Assembly: GCA_016841625.1 (NCBI GenBank)
Contig: JAENYU010000016.1
Coordinates: 1 to 39,088, forward strand
Origin: Methanobacteriota archaeon
GTDB lineage: Archaea > Halobacteriota > Methanosarcinia > Methanosarcinales > Methanosarcinaceae
DNA length: 39,088 bases
Direction: 5' to 3'
A program made the position numbers and the translations under genes. Below are positions 1-8,151 of the stretch, one piece after another; positions within the stretch are counted from its first letter, which is position 1, and each line of letters starts with the position of its first letter. The notes under the pieces were generated by a model, which saw only the letters and a list, made by a program, of their open reading frames with translations, had not been told where the DNA came from and searched no databases.

Positions 1-523
1 TCGAAGAATCCAGATAGATGCCAAGGTCGTTGTCCGATGCGGTGTTATTTTCAAGTTTATTATAGTTGCTCTGATAAGACAGCACGATGCCGCGGGAGTT
101 GTTCGATGCTGTGTTATTTTTAATAAGGCAATATTCAACTCCTTCAAGATAGATTCCGGCACGCGCGGTGCCAATGGCTCCCGTTATGTTAAACCCGCTA
201 ATTTTCACTCCGTCTGCCGTAACATTAAAAACGTGGTCTGAGCTACTGGCTGCCTGAACTATAGTGTCGAAGGGGTTTCCTGAGTTGGATCTTATTGTTA
301 TGTTAGCTTTATCCACGTCCACATTTTCCGTGTACGTGCTTGAATTGACGACGATTTCATCTCCGGGACTTGCGCTATCCAGGGCTGCCTGGATAGTCGT
401 GAAATCTCCCGTTCCGTCGTCATCCACATAAATCGTTGAAGCGGCTACACTGCCTACGATTGTCAGGTTGATCGCAAGCATAAATGCAAAAAAGAGTATA
501 ATGATTCTTTCTATCTTCCACAT
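1..523 (-). CDS. NosD-like right-handed beta-helix surface protein (N-terminal part, runs off the window)
   Basis: The reverse strand is open from an ATG at 523 to the window edge, giving about 174 residues. Residues 1-28 form a signal peptide: a short basic start, a long Ile/Leu/Phe core and an Ala-Ala-Ser end. Next comes STIYVDDDGTGDFTTIQAAL, the usual opening of secreted beta-helix (NosD/PbH1) proteins in Methanosarcina. Further on there are Asn-rich coil repeats (KNNTASNNSRGI, then ENNTASDNDLGI) spaced as parallel beta-helix rungs. The protein is probably exported and surface-exposed, and may be glycosylated at its many N-x-S/T sites. The C-terminal part, which often carries PKD or anchoring domains in this family, is outside the window. 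The ligand is unknown. No strong Shine-Dalgarno site is visible before the ATG. Confidence 0.8.
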   Translation of the reverse strand, partial: MWKIERIIILFFAFMLAINLTIVGSVAASTIYVDDDGTGDFTTIQAALDSASPGDEIVVNSSTYTENVDVDKANITIRSNSGNPFDTIVQAASSSDHVFNVTADGVKISGFNITGAIGTARAGIYLEGVEYCLIKNNTASNNSRGIVLSYQSNYNKLENNTASDNDLGIYLDSS

Positions 524-951
524 ACCGAACACTACAATAAAAGTTATTATTTGTATCAGGCAATTTGTATCTACTGTCTGGATTATGGTTAGCTGCGAAG
601 TTATTTTCGATTTTGAACTTCATCTGACCGTGTTATCGAGAAATTGAGTACGTAAAGGTAATTTATGGATTGCTATCGTGCCTTTTCTTTTCAAGGGGTA
701 CGGTTATGTACAATCCACTAAGGAATAATACATTATCAAGAAATTCAATATATAATGAAAAAATTAAATTGTACTTAAGACTTACGTTTTTATTTAATTG
801 AGTATAAAAAAATAATTAGAGACACCAATCTAAAAATTATAGGTAACTTAAAATGTTAATACATACTGCATTTCCGGTCTGCCTTCTTTGTTAATAGCTG
901 AGATCACGGCTTTATTTATCATGTGAGACATTACAAATATTACCGAGTTGC
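524..951. other. AT-rich intergenic region between divergent genes
   Basis: About 430 bp without a credible gene. It holds two similar short segments near 634 and 735 (TTATCGAGAAATTGAGTA and TTATCAAGAAATTCAATA). It should contain the promoter of the leftward surface-protein gene, but I cannot place it with confidence. Confidence 0.4.
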
Positions 952-960
952 CATATATAC
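952..960 (+). promoter_or_regulatory. TATA box of xthA
   Basis: CATATATAC lies about 42 bp before the xthA ATG. An archaeal start site about 26 bp downstream would leave a leader of roughly 16 nt that carries the GAGG at 986-989. Confidence 0.5.
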
Positions 961-997
961 CGAGATACAAAAAATTGAGAAACTTGAGGACACAAAA

Positions 998-1780
998 ATG
1001 CCAGGCCACTACAACATCATCTCCTGGAACGTAAACGGGCTTCGGGCTGCCATGAAAAAAGGCTTCCTTGAGCTCTTGCTGGAGCAGAAATTTGACATCA
1101 TAGGCATCCAGGAAACCAAAGCCTCCCCGGACAAGCTCCCGAGGGAAGCCAAGAACATCCCCGGCTACCACAACTACTTCGTCTCTGCCGAGCGGAAGGG
1201 CTACAGCGGGGTCGGCCTCTTTTCCAGGGAAAAGCCCCTGAACATCGAGACCGGCATGGGGGTCGAGGAGTTTGACAGGGAAGGTCGCTTCATCAGGGTC
1301 GACTACGAAGACTTCACCCTCATGAACATCTACTTCCCAAACGGCAAAGCCTCTCAGGAACGCCTGGACTACAAAATGGCGTTTTACGACGCCTTTCTCA
1401 ACTACGCAAACGCCCTGACAGCCGAAGGCAAAAAACTCGTCATCTGCGGAGACGTCAACACCGCCCACAAAGAAATCGACCTGGCAAGGCCGAAAGGGAA
1501 CGAAACCACCTCCGGCTTCCTCCCCGAAGAACGGGCCTGGATGGACAAATTCTTCGCTGCCGGCTACATCGACACCTTCCGGATGTTCAACCAGGAAGGC
1601 GAAAACTACAGCTGGTGGTCAATGCGCACCCGTGCAAGGGAAAGGAATGTGGGCTGGCGTCTCGATTACTTCTTCGTGAGTGAGAACATGAAGGAGAATG
1701 TAAAGTCGGCATCGATACTTTCGGAAATTATGGGTTCAGACCACTGTCCTGTGGGACTTGAACTTGAGTTCCCTGTTTGA
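998..1780 (+). CDS. xthA: Exodeoxyribonuclease III (AP endonuclease)
   Basis: 260-residue ExoIII/APE1-family enzyme for base-excision repair; it cuts at abasic sites and has 3'-5' exonuclease activity. The Mg2+-dependent active-site motifs are all present: WNVNGLRA near the N-terminus, IQETKA (metal-binding Glu), [18 protein letters not shown] (Asp/Asn pair), GWRLDYFF and the C-terminal SDHCP with the catalytic His. The start at 998 is preferred over in-frame codons further upstream because GAGG at 986-989 sits 8 nt before it and the family begins just ahead of the WNVNG motif. The gene stands alone, with its own TATA box. Confidence 0.95.
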   Translation: MPGHYNIISWNVNGLRAAMKKGFLELLLEQKFDIIGIQETKASPDKLPREAKNIPGYHNYFVSAERKGYSGVGLFSREKPLNIETGMGVEEFDREGRFIRVDYEDFTLMNIYFPNGKASQERLDYKMAFYDAFLNYANALTAEGKKLVICGDVNTAHKEIDLARPKGNETTSGFLPEERAWMDKFFAAGYIDTFRMFNQEGENYSWWSMRTRARERNVGWRLDYFFVSENMKENVKSASILSEIMGSDHCPVGLELEFPV

Positions 1781-1837
1781 CTTTGGAGAACGATAAAGGA
1801 ATTCAAGTTTCATAGCGGCTCCCTGGCAGGATGTGAA

Positions 1838-2371
1838 TTATTGTGCCAAAGCTGGTTGAAGCTGCGTGGCCAGGTTGCTTGCCCAGGCGTGGATCGCCGT
1901 CCAATCTCGGATGTCGCTTGCTGGCATCTTGCGCAAGGGGCTTGCCGGCAGAATGGCAAGTAAGTTGTCAGGGAAGCGTAGCTTCGCCGGGTCGAACTTG
2001 CCGCCAAATATTTCAATAGCTATAGGTGTAAGCCATGGGAACTTCGCAAGCTCTTTATCGAGCTGTTCGCGCGCTTCCTTCCACTCCTCTTCTTCGTCAT
2101 GAAACGGACCAAGCGCAAAAATAGCCACTGGTAGCCCTGTGAGGGCTTCACAGTGCTTCGACAGAAAACCGCGGGCGTCCTTATGCAAGTGGAGCATGTA
2201 GAGCGGCGCGCCCAGCACGACCGCGGTGTATTCTTCAAGAGCCTTTACTTCTCGCATGGGCTCAAGATCTACCACAAGGCCACTTTCGCGCAAAGTCGCC
2301 GCGATTGCCTCGGCCACTTCCTGCGTTGAACCATACTTAGAAGCATAAGCCACAAGAACTTTGATTTGCAT
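1838..2371 (-). CDS. Flavodoxin-domain protein (HemG-like flavodoxin_5 family)
   Basis: 177 residues with a flavodoxin fold. The N-terminal VLVAYASKYGSTQEVAEAIA carries the FMN-phosphate loop (SKYGST), followed by VVLGAPLYMLHLHKDARGFL and VAIFALGPF, as in the flavodoxin/HemG-like group. It probably binds FMN and acts as a small cytosolic electron carrier or oxidoreductase; protoporphyrinogen oxidase activity cannot be claimed from sequence. A strong purine-rich Shine-Dalgarno (GGGGGG) precedes the ATG. Codon use is rich in GCG/CGC, unlike the flanking genes (the adjacent lysE-like gene is AT-rich), which hints at separate acquisition. Confidence 0.8.
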   Translation of the reverse strand: MQIKVLVAYASKYGSTQEVAEAIAATLRESGLVVDLEPMREVKALEEYTAVVLGAPLYMLHLHKDARGFLSKHCEALTGLPVAIFALGPFHDEEEEWKEAREQLDKELAKFPWLTPIAIEIFGGKFDPAKLRFPDNLLAILPASPLRKMPASDIRDWTAIHAWASNLATQLQPALAQ

Positions 2372-2476
2372 CCGGATTAATCCCCCCTATTAATTGTTAT
2401 CTTCGCTCCTGTTACTTGTTATCTTCGGAAACAGTTCCCAGTCGGTGTTGTTACCATGCTGAAAAAAAGAAAAAAA

Positions 2477-3109
2477 TCAAAGTACACCTAATGAATCCAG
2501 GCCCAATTTAATAAAAGTTAATCCGAATACAATCTGCGCAATTCCCAGAATGCGAATGATAGAAAAATAATATTTACTATTGATAAAAGATTTTGATTTC
2601 TCTACAATTAACGCAACAATTACCTTTGATCCTACAAGAAAGATATAGAAACCGGATACAAATAGAATTGTAGCCCAGATATGGATACTTAAACTCTTGA
2701 AAATAATTGGCCCGCCAATGGAGATCCAGAACACATATGGATGTGGATTTCCGAAGTTGACAATAACTCCTTTTTTAAGGGCGGCTTTCTTTTCTGCCTC
2801 TAATTCAATGTTACCTTTTTTGATTTTCAGCGATTCCATTCCCGAATATATCAGGTATGCCGCACCAAAAAATGCAATAATCCCGATAACGGAATTGTAG
2901 TTTGTCAAATGTGACAGAATGAATAATACGGATAAAATTATTGGCAGGTCAGTAATCAAAGGAGATATTGCGACCTTTATCCCTTCCCATTTGCCGTGAT
3001 GTAGAGTTTCAGAGATAGTTATAGCTAGCAGAGGACCTGGAGACATTCCTGCAGCAAGGCCAAGAAAAGACCCTAAGCTTAAAAACTCAATAACATCTAA
3101 CATGCTCAA
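2477..3109 (-). CDS. LysE/RhtB-family amino-acid exporter
   Basis: 210-residue integral membrane protein with about six hydrophobic segments. The N-terminal FLGLAAGMSPGPLLAITIS matches the LysE/RhtB signature, and a central NFGNPHPYVFWISIGGP carries the conserved N-P-K/H motif region. The family exports amino acids or related small molecules; the substrate is unknown. Two starts compete. TTG at 3109 has GAGG 7 nt upstream, so I prefer it; ATG at 3103 would give a protein two residues shorter. The gene is more AT-rich than its neighbours, which is compatible with horizontal transfer. Confidence 0.85.
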   Translation of the reverse strand: MSMLDVIEFLSLGSFLGLAAGMSPGPLLAITISETLHHGKWEGIKVAISPLITDLPIILSVLFILSHLTNYNSVIGIIAFFGAAYLIYSGMESLKIKKGNIELEAEKKAALKKGVIVNFGNPHPYVFWISIGGPIIFKSLSIHIWATILFVSGFYIFLVGSKVIVALIVEKSKSFINSKYYFSIIRILGIAQIVFGLTFIKLGLDSLGVL

Positions 3110-3346
3110 GTATATGCCTCAGTCTTATATTTCAGATACCTCAGAAACTCAGATCCCTCAGTTTTTTGTGCATTGTCGATTCAATGAACCTGCCGTCAAA
3201 TCTGCTGAGTAGGTCGCCAATTCCAGATCCGATAAATCAGGCACACATGGTCAAATTGTACTAAATTGTACATTGTCGTATGACTTATTACAAAAGTAGT
3301 ATATAACCATACGCTATTTCCTTATTTCAAAAGAAACGCTAAATGT
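3110..3346. other. Intergenic region with a possible gene remnant
   Basis: On the minus strand, 3144-3236 encodes 30 residues between two stops, ending RFIESTMHKKLRDLSF. It looks like the C-terminal end of a lost gene, but I do not recognise it. A short direct repeat, AAATTGTAC twice, lies near 3255-3273. Confidence 0.25.
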
Positions 3347-4099
3347 TTACGCCTCAATCTTCGAAAATAACACGGCTCCTACCGTGCAGATAAAAGCCGA
3401 CAGCGCAAGTATCACTGCCAGGTCGTTGTACACTCCAAAGGCGCTGACCCCGGTAAGCGCTCCTCTCAGGCCGTCCACACCGTAGGTGAGGGGGTCAATC
3501 CTGCTGATGAAGTAGATTGCAGGGGGCAGGTTTTCGAGGGGGAAGAGGGCTCCGGAGAGGAAGAAGATGGGCATGATCAGGAAGTTCATGATCATCTGGA
3601 AGCCGTGCATATCCTTCATTTTCGAGGCTATGGTCAGGCCCATGCCCGTGAAGAAGAGGGCGATGAGGAACATGAAGAGCAGGCCAAGCCCGAGGCTTTC
3701 TAAACTCTCAGCCCTGAACCCCAGCAGGTAGGTCAGGCCGAAGACTACAAGGCCCTGGATCATGGCGATGGTTGCCCCGCCCAGGGTCTTTCCGATCATG
3801 ATTTCCGTTCTGGTGATAGGGGCTACCAGGGTCTCTTTCAGGAAGCCGAACTGCCGGTCCCAGATGACCTCAAGCCCGGAAAAGACGGCTGTAAAGAGGA
3901 TTGACATGGAAACGATTCCGGGAGCCAGGAAGTCCATGTAGTTTGCCCCGCCGCTGGCCCGGGCGTACATGGGGCCAAAACCGAAGCCGAATGCGACCAT
4001 GAAGAGGAGAGGCTGCCCCAGGGAGCCGACAAGCCGCGCTTTGGAGCGCCAGTAGCGTTTAAGCTGCCGCAGCCACAGGATGTAGATTACTTCGATCAA
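3347..4099 (-). CDS. ABC-2 type exporter permease (DrrB-like)
   Basis: 250 residues with six predicted membrane spans, of the ABC-2 permease family. Landmarks are a cytoplasmic LWLRQLKRYWRSKARL entry, LAPGIVSMSILFTAVFSGLEVIWDRQFGFLKE, and the late PIFFLSGALFPLENLPP segment, typical of DrrB/NodJ-type drug or lipid exporters. It pairs with the ATPase just upstream: its TTG start overlaps the ATPase stop (TTGA at 4096-4099), so translation is probably coupled, and GGCGGAG precedes the TTG. The substrate is unknown; the family includes daunorubicin and polysaccharide exporters. Confidence 0.9.
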   Translation of the reverse strand: MIEVIYILWLRQLKRYWRSKARLVGSLGQPLLFMVAFGFGFGPMYARASGGANYMDFLAPGIVSMSILFTAVFSGLEVIWDRQFGFLKETLVAPITRTEIMIGKTLGGATIAMIQGLVVFGLTYLLGFRAESLESLGLGLLFMFLIALFFTGMGLTIASKMKDMHGFQMIMNFLIMPIFFLSGALFPLENLPPAIYFISRIDPLTYGVDGLRGALTGVSAFGVYNDLAVILALSAFICTVGAVLFSKIEA

Positions 4100-4899
4100 T
4101 GTCTCCGCCTCCTATACATGCCCCCCATAAGCCGCATTTTATTCGAAGCTTCGCCGTTCTCGTCCCTTATATCCCGACCGGTCAGGTTCAGGAAAGCTTC
4201 TTCCAGGGTTTCGGTCTCATTCTTTTCCTTTATCTCTTCAAGGGTACCGGTTTCTATGATTTTCCCGTGGTCTATGATTGCGATTTTGTTCGCGATTGCT
4301 TCGGCTTCTTCCATGTAGTGCGTTGTCAGGAAAATTGTCATGCCTCTTTCTTCGTTAAGAGTTTTGATGTGGCTCCAGATGGCCTTTCTAGTCTGGGGGT
4401 CCAGGCCGACCGTGGGCTCGTCCAGGAAGAGGATTTTCGGGTAGTGGACAAGCGCCCGCGCAATCTCAAGCCTGCGCTTCATCCCGCCCGAGTAGGTTTT
4501 CACGAAATCTTTGCGCCGATCCCAGAGCCCGACGATTTCAAGGGCTGTCCGGATTCGTTCGTCCCTTTCTTTTTTGGGGACCTTGTAGATCACCGCATGG
4601 TAGACCATATTCTCGTAAGCTGTAAGCTCGTCGTCCAGGCTCTGGTCCTGGAAAACGATCCCGAATGATGCCCGGGCTTCGTCCTGTTCTTTTAGCACGT
4701 TGAAACCGTTGATCTGGATCTCGCCGTTTGTGGGCTTCAGGACGGTTGTGAGCATTTTGATGGTGGTGGACTTCCCTGCGCCGTTTGGGCCGAGGAACGC
4801 AAAGATCGAGCCGGCTTCGACGTCGAAGCTGATGCTGTTCACGGCGGTGAAGTCGTCGAATTTTTTCGTCAGGGACTGGACTGAGAGGATGTTTTGCAT
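4096..4899 (-). CDS. ABC transporter ATP-binding protein (DrrA-like)
   Basis: 267 residues with a complete nucleotide-binding domain: Walker A GPNGAGKST (about 37-45), Q-loop FQDQ (about 83-86), signature YSGGMKRR (about 136-143), Walker B ILFLDEP (about 156-162) and the switch His in TTHYMEEAEAIA. The C-terminal TLEEAFLNLTGRDIRDE is the short extension typical of the DrrA subfamily. It energises export through the overlapping permease gene. The last residues (MYRRRRH) are strongly basic. Confidence 0.95.
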   Translation of the reverse strand: MQNILSVQSLTKKFDDFTAVNSISFDVEAGSIFAFLGPNGAGKSTTIKMLTTVLKPTNGEIQINGFNVLKEQDEARASFGIVFQDQSLDDELTAYENMVYHAVIYKVPKKERDERIRTALEIVGLWDRRKDFVKTYSGGMKRRLEIARALVHYPKILFLDEPTVGLDPQTRKAIWSHIKTLNEERGMTIFLTTHYMEEAEAIANKIAIIDHGKIIETGTLEEIKEKNETETLEEAFLNLTGRDIRDENGEASNKMRLMGGMYRRRRH

Positions 4900-5052
4900 G
4901 GCTTGGACCTTAAATCATTTTATTATCAAAAAATAAAGCTATCCTGAATTTTTTTCCTGAACCAGTTGAATTCCTTCCTGATAAAAAAGATATCGGTGTT
5001 TTCATTGATTAGGGGTTGGATTGCCGGGAATGACTGAGTTCTGGTAATTGCA

Positions 5053-5175
5053 TTTACAGCTTGTTTATATACACATTGATATTACGATTATAGCTCATTT
5101 ATGTACGTATTGATATTGCGATTGCAGCTTGCTTATATGCACAGTAATATTGCAATTACAGTTTGCTCATTAAGT
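5053..5175. repeat. 34-bp tandem repeat, about 3.6 copies
   Basis: Degenerate units start at 5053, 5087, 5121 and 5155. The shared core is ATTACAGCTTGTTTATAT followed by ACACATTGATATTACG. It lies in the 499-bp gap between the ABC exporter and htpX. Confidence 0.8.
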
Positions 5176-5203
5176 GGCTGGCAAAGTGATTTCAGAGTAC
5201 AAC

Positions 5204-5293
5204 TCTGGAATGAGCGGTGGTATGGACATAACCCACTGCTAACATACCCTGTTGCTTGCAGCGGGGTGCACCAGTGCAACTTTTATTTGATAG
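5204..5293. other. Possible paired hairpins upstream of htpX
   Basis: Two adjacent foldable segments: AGCGGTGG/CCCACTGCT (one mismatch) near 5213-5240, and GTTGC/GCAAC enclosing the palindrome GGTGCACC near 5250-5280. The role is unknown; they could belong to a leader RNA or be chance. Nothing else is visible in the gap apart from the 34-bp repeats. Confidence 0.25.
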
Positions 5294-5398
5294 GTATGAA
5301 ATGGGAAATAGGATGAGGAATAAAATATAAACAAAAATATGACGAGAAATTACATCAGCAAAATTGCAGATGCACAATAAATAACCGGGGGAAAATCC

Positions 5399-6277
5399 AT
5401 GAAACGAAAATGGGAACAGGATTGGGGTCTACAGGGCAGGATGCTTTTAACAATGTTTCTTCTGGCGGCAGTTTATCTTTTTTTCCTGGTGTTTCTCTCA
5501 TACAGCGGGGCACCGCCTACGTTCATGCTGCTTTTCATCGGGGGTTTCATGGCAATCCAGTACTTTTACTCGGACAGGATGGTACTCTGGACAACAGGGG
5601 CTCATATCGTTTCCGAAAGTGAGGCTCCTCGCCTGCACGAAACGATCACGAGGCTCTGTGCTATTGCCGATATCCCAAAGCCAAGAGTTGCCATTGTGGA
5701 TACTCCGGTCCCGAACGCCTTTGCCACCGGCAGGAGCCCCAGTAATGCCGTGGTTGCGGTCACCACCGGGATCCTGGACAAATTGACCCCTGCCGAACTC
5801 GAGGCTGTGCTTGCTCACGAACTGAGCCATGTCAAGAACCGGGACGTGATGGTTATGACAATTGCCAGTTTTATTTCTACCATAGCGTTCTATTTTGTCC
5901 GCTACAGCCTTTACTTCGGAAGTGGGGGGCAGAGACGGGGAGGCGGGAGTATTTTGCTGGTCTGGTTCGTTTCGGTTTTCGTCTGGTTTGTCAGTTTCCT
6001 GTTGATCCGTGCCCTTTCCCGCTACCGGGAGTTTTCTGCAGACCGGGGCTCGGCAGTTATCACGGGGCAGCCTTCGAACCTGGCTTCCGCCCTGATGAAG
6101 ATCAGCGGGGTGATGCAGAAAGTTCCCACGGAAGACCTCCGGAAGGTCGAGGGAATGAATGCCTTTTTCATTATCCCGGCCCTTTCCGGCTCTTCGTTCA
6201 TGAACCTCTTTTCCACCCATCCCCCTGTGGAAAAGCGGCTTGCAGCCCTTGAGAAGATTCAGAAGGATTTGGCCTGA
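5399..6277 (+). CDS. htpX: HtpX-type membrane zinc metalloprotease (M48)
   Basis: 292 residues. Two N-terminal membrane segments (about 14-36 and 40-56) precede a cytosolic M48 protease domain with the zinc site HELSH (about 140-144) and the third ligand in YREFSADRGSA (Glu about 211); another hydrophobic hairpin lies at about 152-205. HtpX proteases degrade damaged or misassembled membrane proteins. The ATG is preceded by a GGGGG run. Next downstream is pspAB, the gene that also accompanies htpX in actinobacteria and other archaea, so this copy probably serves the phage-shock/envelope-stress response. Confidence 0.93.
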   Translation: MKRKWEQDWGLQGRMLLTMFLLAAVYLFFLVFLSYSGAPPTFMLLFIGGFMAIQYFYSDRMVLWTTGAHIVSESEAPRLHETITRLCAIADIPKPRVAIVDTPVPNAFATGRSPSNAVVAVTTGILDKLTPAELEAVLAHELSHVKNRDVMVMTIASFISTIAFYFVRYSLYFGSGGQRRGGGSILLVWFVSVFVWFVSFLLIRALSRYREFSADRGSAVITGQPSNLASALMKISGVMQKVPTEDLRKVEGMNAFFIIPALSGSSFMNLFSTHPPVEKRLAALEKIQKDLA

Positions 6278-6300
6278 ATAAGCGAAAAGAATGGTGAAAT

Positions 6301-6405
6301 GAAGATGTGGGATATGTGAAATATGTGGGAGAGGGAGATGAAGAAGATGGGGAATATGGGGACGAGGAGGAATATGGGGAAAATGGAGAAGAAGATGGAG
6401 TTGAA
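6301..6405 (+). repeat. Purine-rich, G-run low-complexity tract
   Basis: About 105 nt between htpX and pspAB made almost only of G and A with scattered T. Motifs such as GAAGATGGGGAATATGGGG recur, giving three GGGG runs plus GAGGAGG. The tract could form a G-quadruplex in DNA or RNA. Its translation in any frame is repetitive and not convincing. Confidence 0.5.
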
Positions 6406-6410
6406 CTAAA

Positions 6411-7037
6411 ATGGGCCTCAGGAATTTCATGGATGCCGTTCTTGGAAGGAGCAGCCTTCCGAAATCACGGCCTGATAAGCTTTTTGCGATCTCCACGGCA
6501 AGCATAACCCTGGAAACCAATATGGGTCTGGAGCCGTCCGGAAAGGCGGGGATCTGCTTCAAGCCCATTGAAGCTTCCGCCTACACCAGCGCCCGGAAAG
6601 AGATTGAGGAGCTTCTGGAATACGGTGCAAAAGAAACCGGGACCGAATTCCGGCTTGAAAAAGACGAATACAATTTTCTCTGGGCAATTTTCAAAGACCC
6701 TGACTTCGAAGACCTGGTCGCAAACATCCACCTGGTAAGCCAGACCCTTGAGGAACACGGTTTCGGGAAGCAGCTTCTTTGTGCAATCTACCGTTTTGAG
6801 GCTGAAGCTGAGGGTGAAGGTAAGCTCGAAGGTCTGGAAGTCGGAGGGCATACCGGCAAAAAAGTGGTTTACTGGATCTACAATTTCAAGCAGGGTAGCT
6901 ATTATCCTTTTGTGCCGCTTGCGGGAAAGAAAAGGGATACCCCAATGGAATTCAGGCTAAGGACAGGGATGGAGCGGGAACTCCCCATTGAAAAAGATGT
7001 GGAAAAATGGTATCCTCTGTGGGGAATTCCCTTTTGA
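6411..7037 (+). CDS. pspAB: PspA-associated protein PspAB
   Basis: 208 residues matching the PspAB family: MGLRNFMDAVLGRS at the start, a central TASITLETNMGLEPSGKAG with CFKP, an LEEHGFGKQLLCAIYRF segment, YNFKQGSYYPFVPLAGKKRD, and the ending DVEKWYPLWGIPF. PspAB is a cytosolic partner of the PspA (phage-shock protein) system with no established biochemical activity, usually coded next to htpX. Here it follows htpX by 133 bp on the same strand, and the PspA/PspAA pair lies 0.8 kb away facing it. Family membership is from recognition of conserved blocks. Confidence 0.88.
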   Translation: MGLRNFMDAVLGRSSLPKSRPDKLFAISTASITLETNMGLEPSGKAGICFKPIEASAYTSARKEIEELLEYGAKETGTEFRLEKDEYNFLWAIFKDPDFEDLVANIHLVSQTLEEHGFGKQLLCAIYRFEAEAEGEGKLEGLEVGGHTGKKVVYWIYNFKQGSYYPFVPLAGKKRDTPMEFRLRTGMERELPIEKDVEKWYPLWGIPF

Positions 7038-7052
7038 CCTTTCAAATCCGAT

Positions 7053-7094
7053 CTATCTCTCCTGATCCATCTCTCCTGATCCATCTCTCCTGAT
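7053..7094. repeat. 14-bp tandem repeat, 3 copies
   Basis: CCATCTCTCCTGAT three times (first copy with one change), beginning 16 bp after the pspAB stop. Confidence 0.9.
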
Positions 7095-7219
7095 TATCCT
7101 GCAATTATTATACTTTTTTAATTTTTTAATTCACACCCCGATTTTCGGCCCCTCGGGATGAAATTTTAATAGTAATAATGCATATTTTATATTATAGTGC
7201 TAAGGGGAGTTGATATACA

Positions 7220-7657
7220 ATGGGGAATCTTTTCAAAAAAATCCTGATTGCAACTGATGGTTCGGAAAACGCCAGAAGAGCTGTATCTCATGGAATAGAT
7301 ATTGCGAAGGTAAGCGGTGCTGAAGTGTACGCTGTGTACGTCGTTTCCGATGAGCATGCAAAAGTTTCTGGGAAGGTCATGGGCTGGGCCGAACCTTTTG
7401 AGGAATATTTGACTGATCGAGGGCAACTTGCGACTGCATATGTTGAAAAAGCCGGAACAAGAGCTGAAGTCAAGGTGGAGCCGGTATTGCTGAAAGGCAG
7501 CCCGGCTGAAGAAATCCTTGACTATGCAGATAAAAATGGTATTGACCTGATAGTAATGGGCACACAGGGCTTGACAGGAATCAAAAGGTTCCTGATTGGC
7601 AGTGTGGCAGAGAACGTGATCAGACACTCAAAAGTCCCTGTAATTGTTGTGCGGTGA
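7220..7657 (+). CDS. Universal stress protein, UspA family
   Basis: 145 residues, a single Usp domain of normal length. It opens KKILIATDGSENARRAVSHGIDIA (Asp of the ATP-binding class) and ends with the nucleotide-binding loop VMGTQGLTGIKRFLIGSVAENV (the G-x2-G-x9-G-S/T pattern), then SKVPVIVVR. It probably binds ATP and acts in general stress survival. AGGGGAG at about 7203-7209 serves as Shine-Dalgarno. It lies between the two halves of the Psp system, so it may share stress control with them, but it has its own AT-rich promoter region. Confidence 0.95.
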   Translation: MGNLFKKILIATDGSENARRAVSHGIDIAKVSGAEVYAVYVVSDEHAKVSGKVMGWAEPFEEYLTDRGQLATAYVEKAGTRAEVKVEPVLLKGSPAEEILDYADKNGIDLIVMGTQGLTGIKRFLIGSVAENVIRHSKVPVIVVR

Positions 7658-7689
7658 ATGGGGGCTCCTGAAGCCTGATAATTTTCCAT

Positions 7690-7790
7690 TCTTCTTCTTT
7701 TCTATTTCTCTTCTATTTCTCTTCTATTTCTCTTCTTTTTAATTTTTCTTCTCCATTATTCTTCTTTTCTTTATTGCAATATTTTCCTGC
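7690..7790 (+). terminator. Pyrimidine-rich terminator region with an 11-bp repeat
   Basis: About 100 nt of almost pure T/C after uspA with several T5 runs, the usual archaeal termination signal. Inside it CTATTTCTCTT is repeated three times (7702-7734). Confidence 0.55.
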
Positions 7791-7872
7791 AAGGATCGCA
7801 GCTTTACTTTAGCAGTTGCTTCCGTGGCTTTTATTAAGACATCCAGAAAGCCGCCGCAGAAGCGGCAGTCGT

Positions 7873-8151
7873 TCAATCTTCGAAAATCCCGGTTCCCGTA
7901 AACACTTCTCTTGCTTCTTCAAGGCTGAGGTCTTCCGGGGGCACGATGATGTCCGATTCCAGAATTTCTTCGGCTGCTAGTTCGGTTCCTTTTGTCCTGA
8001 CCATGGCTACCAGCTTTGCAAGTTCGCTTCTGAACTCCCCGGCTTTCCCTTCGGCAACAAAGTCCACGATGCGGTTGTCCATCTCGTTAAGTTCGTCGTA
8101 GAGGGCTGCATGTACCCTGAACTGTCCTTCGCCCATAATCCTGATAATCAT
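7873..8151 (-). CDS. pspAA: PspA-associated domain protein PspAA
   Basis: 92 residues matching the stand-alone PspAA family: MIIRIMGEGQFRV at the start, a helical middle (LYDELNEMDNRIVDFVAEG), the ILESDIIVPPEDLSLEEARE motif and a short acidic tail. PspAA is known as a small partner coded beside PspA in archaea and actinobacteria. Its ATG overlaps the pspA stop codon (ATGA, 8148-8151), so the two are translationally coupled. It is the second gene of the pspA operon. Confidence 0.88.
   Translation of the reverse strand: MIIRIMGEGQFRVHAALYDELNEMDNRIVDFVAEGKAGEFRSELAKLVAMVRTKGTELAAEEILESDIIVPPEDLSLEEAREVFTGTGIFED

Noticed and set aside
848-1468. 206-codon frame antisense to xthA
   Set aside because: Overlaps the catalytic region of exonuclease III; no domain and no start signal.
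1838-2371. Protoporphyrinogen oxidase HemG
   Set aside because: Only the flavodoxin fold is supported; there are no heme-synthesis neighbours.
5498-6568. 356-codon open frame antisense to htpX
   Set aside because: It is a shadow of htpX and of the purine-rich tract; its translation is rich in Pro/His/Arg without any recognisable domain, while the plus strand encodes a full M48 protease.
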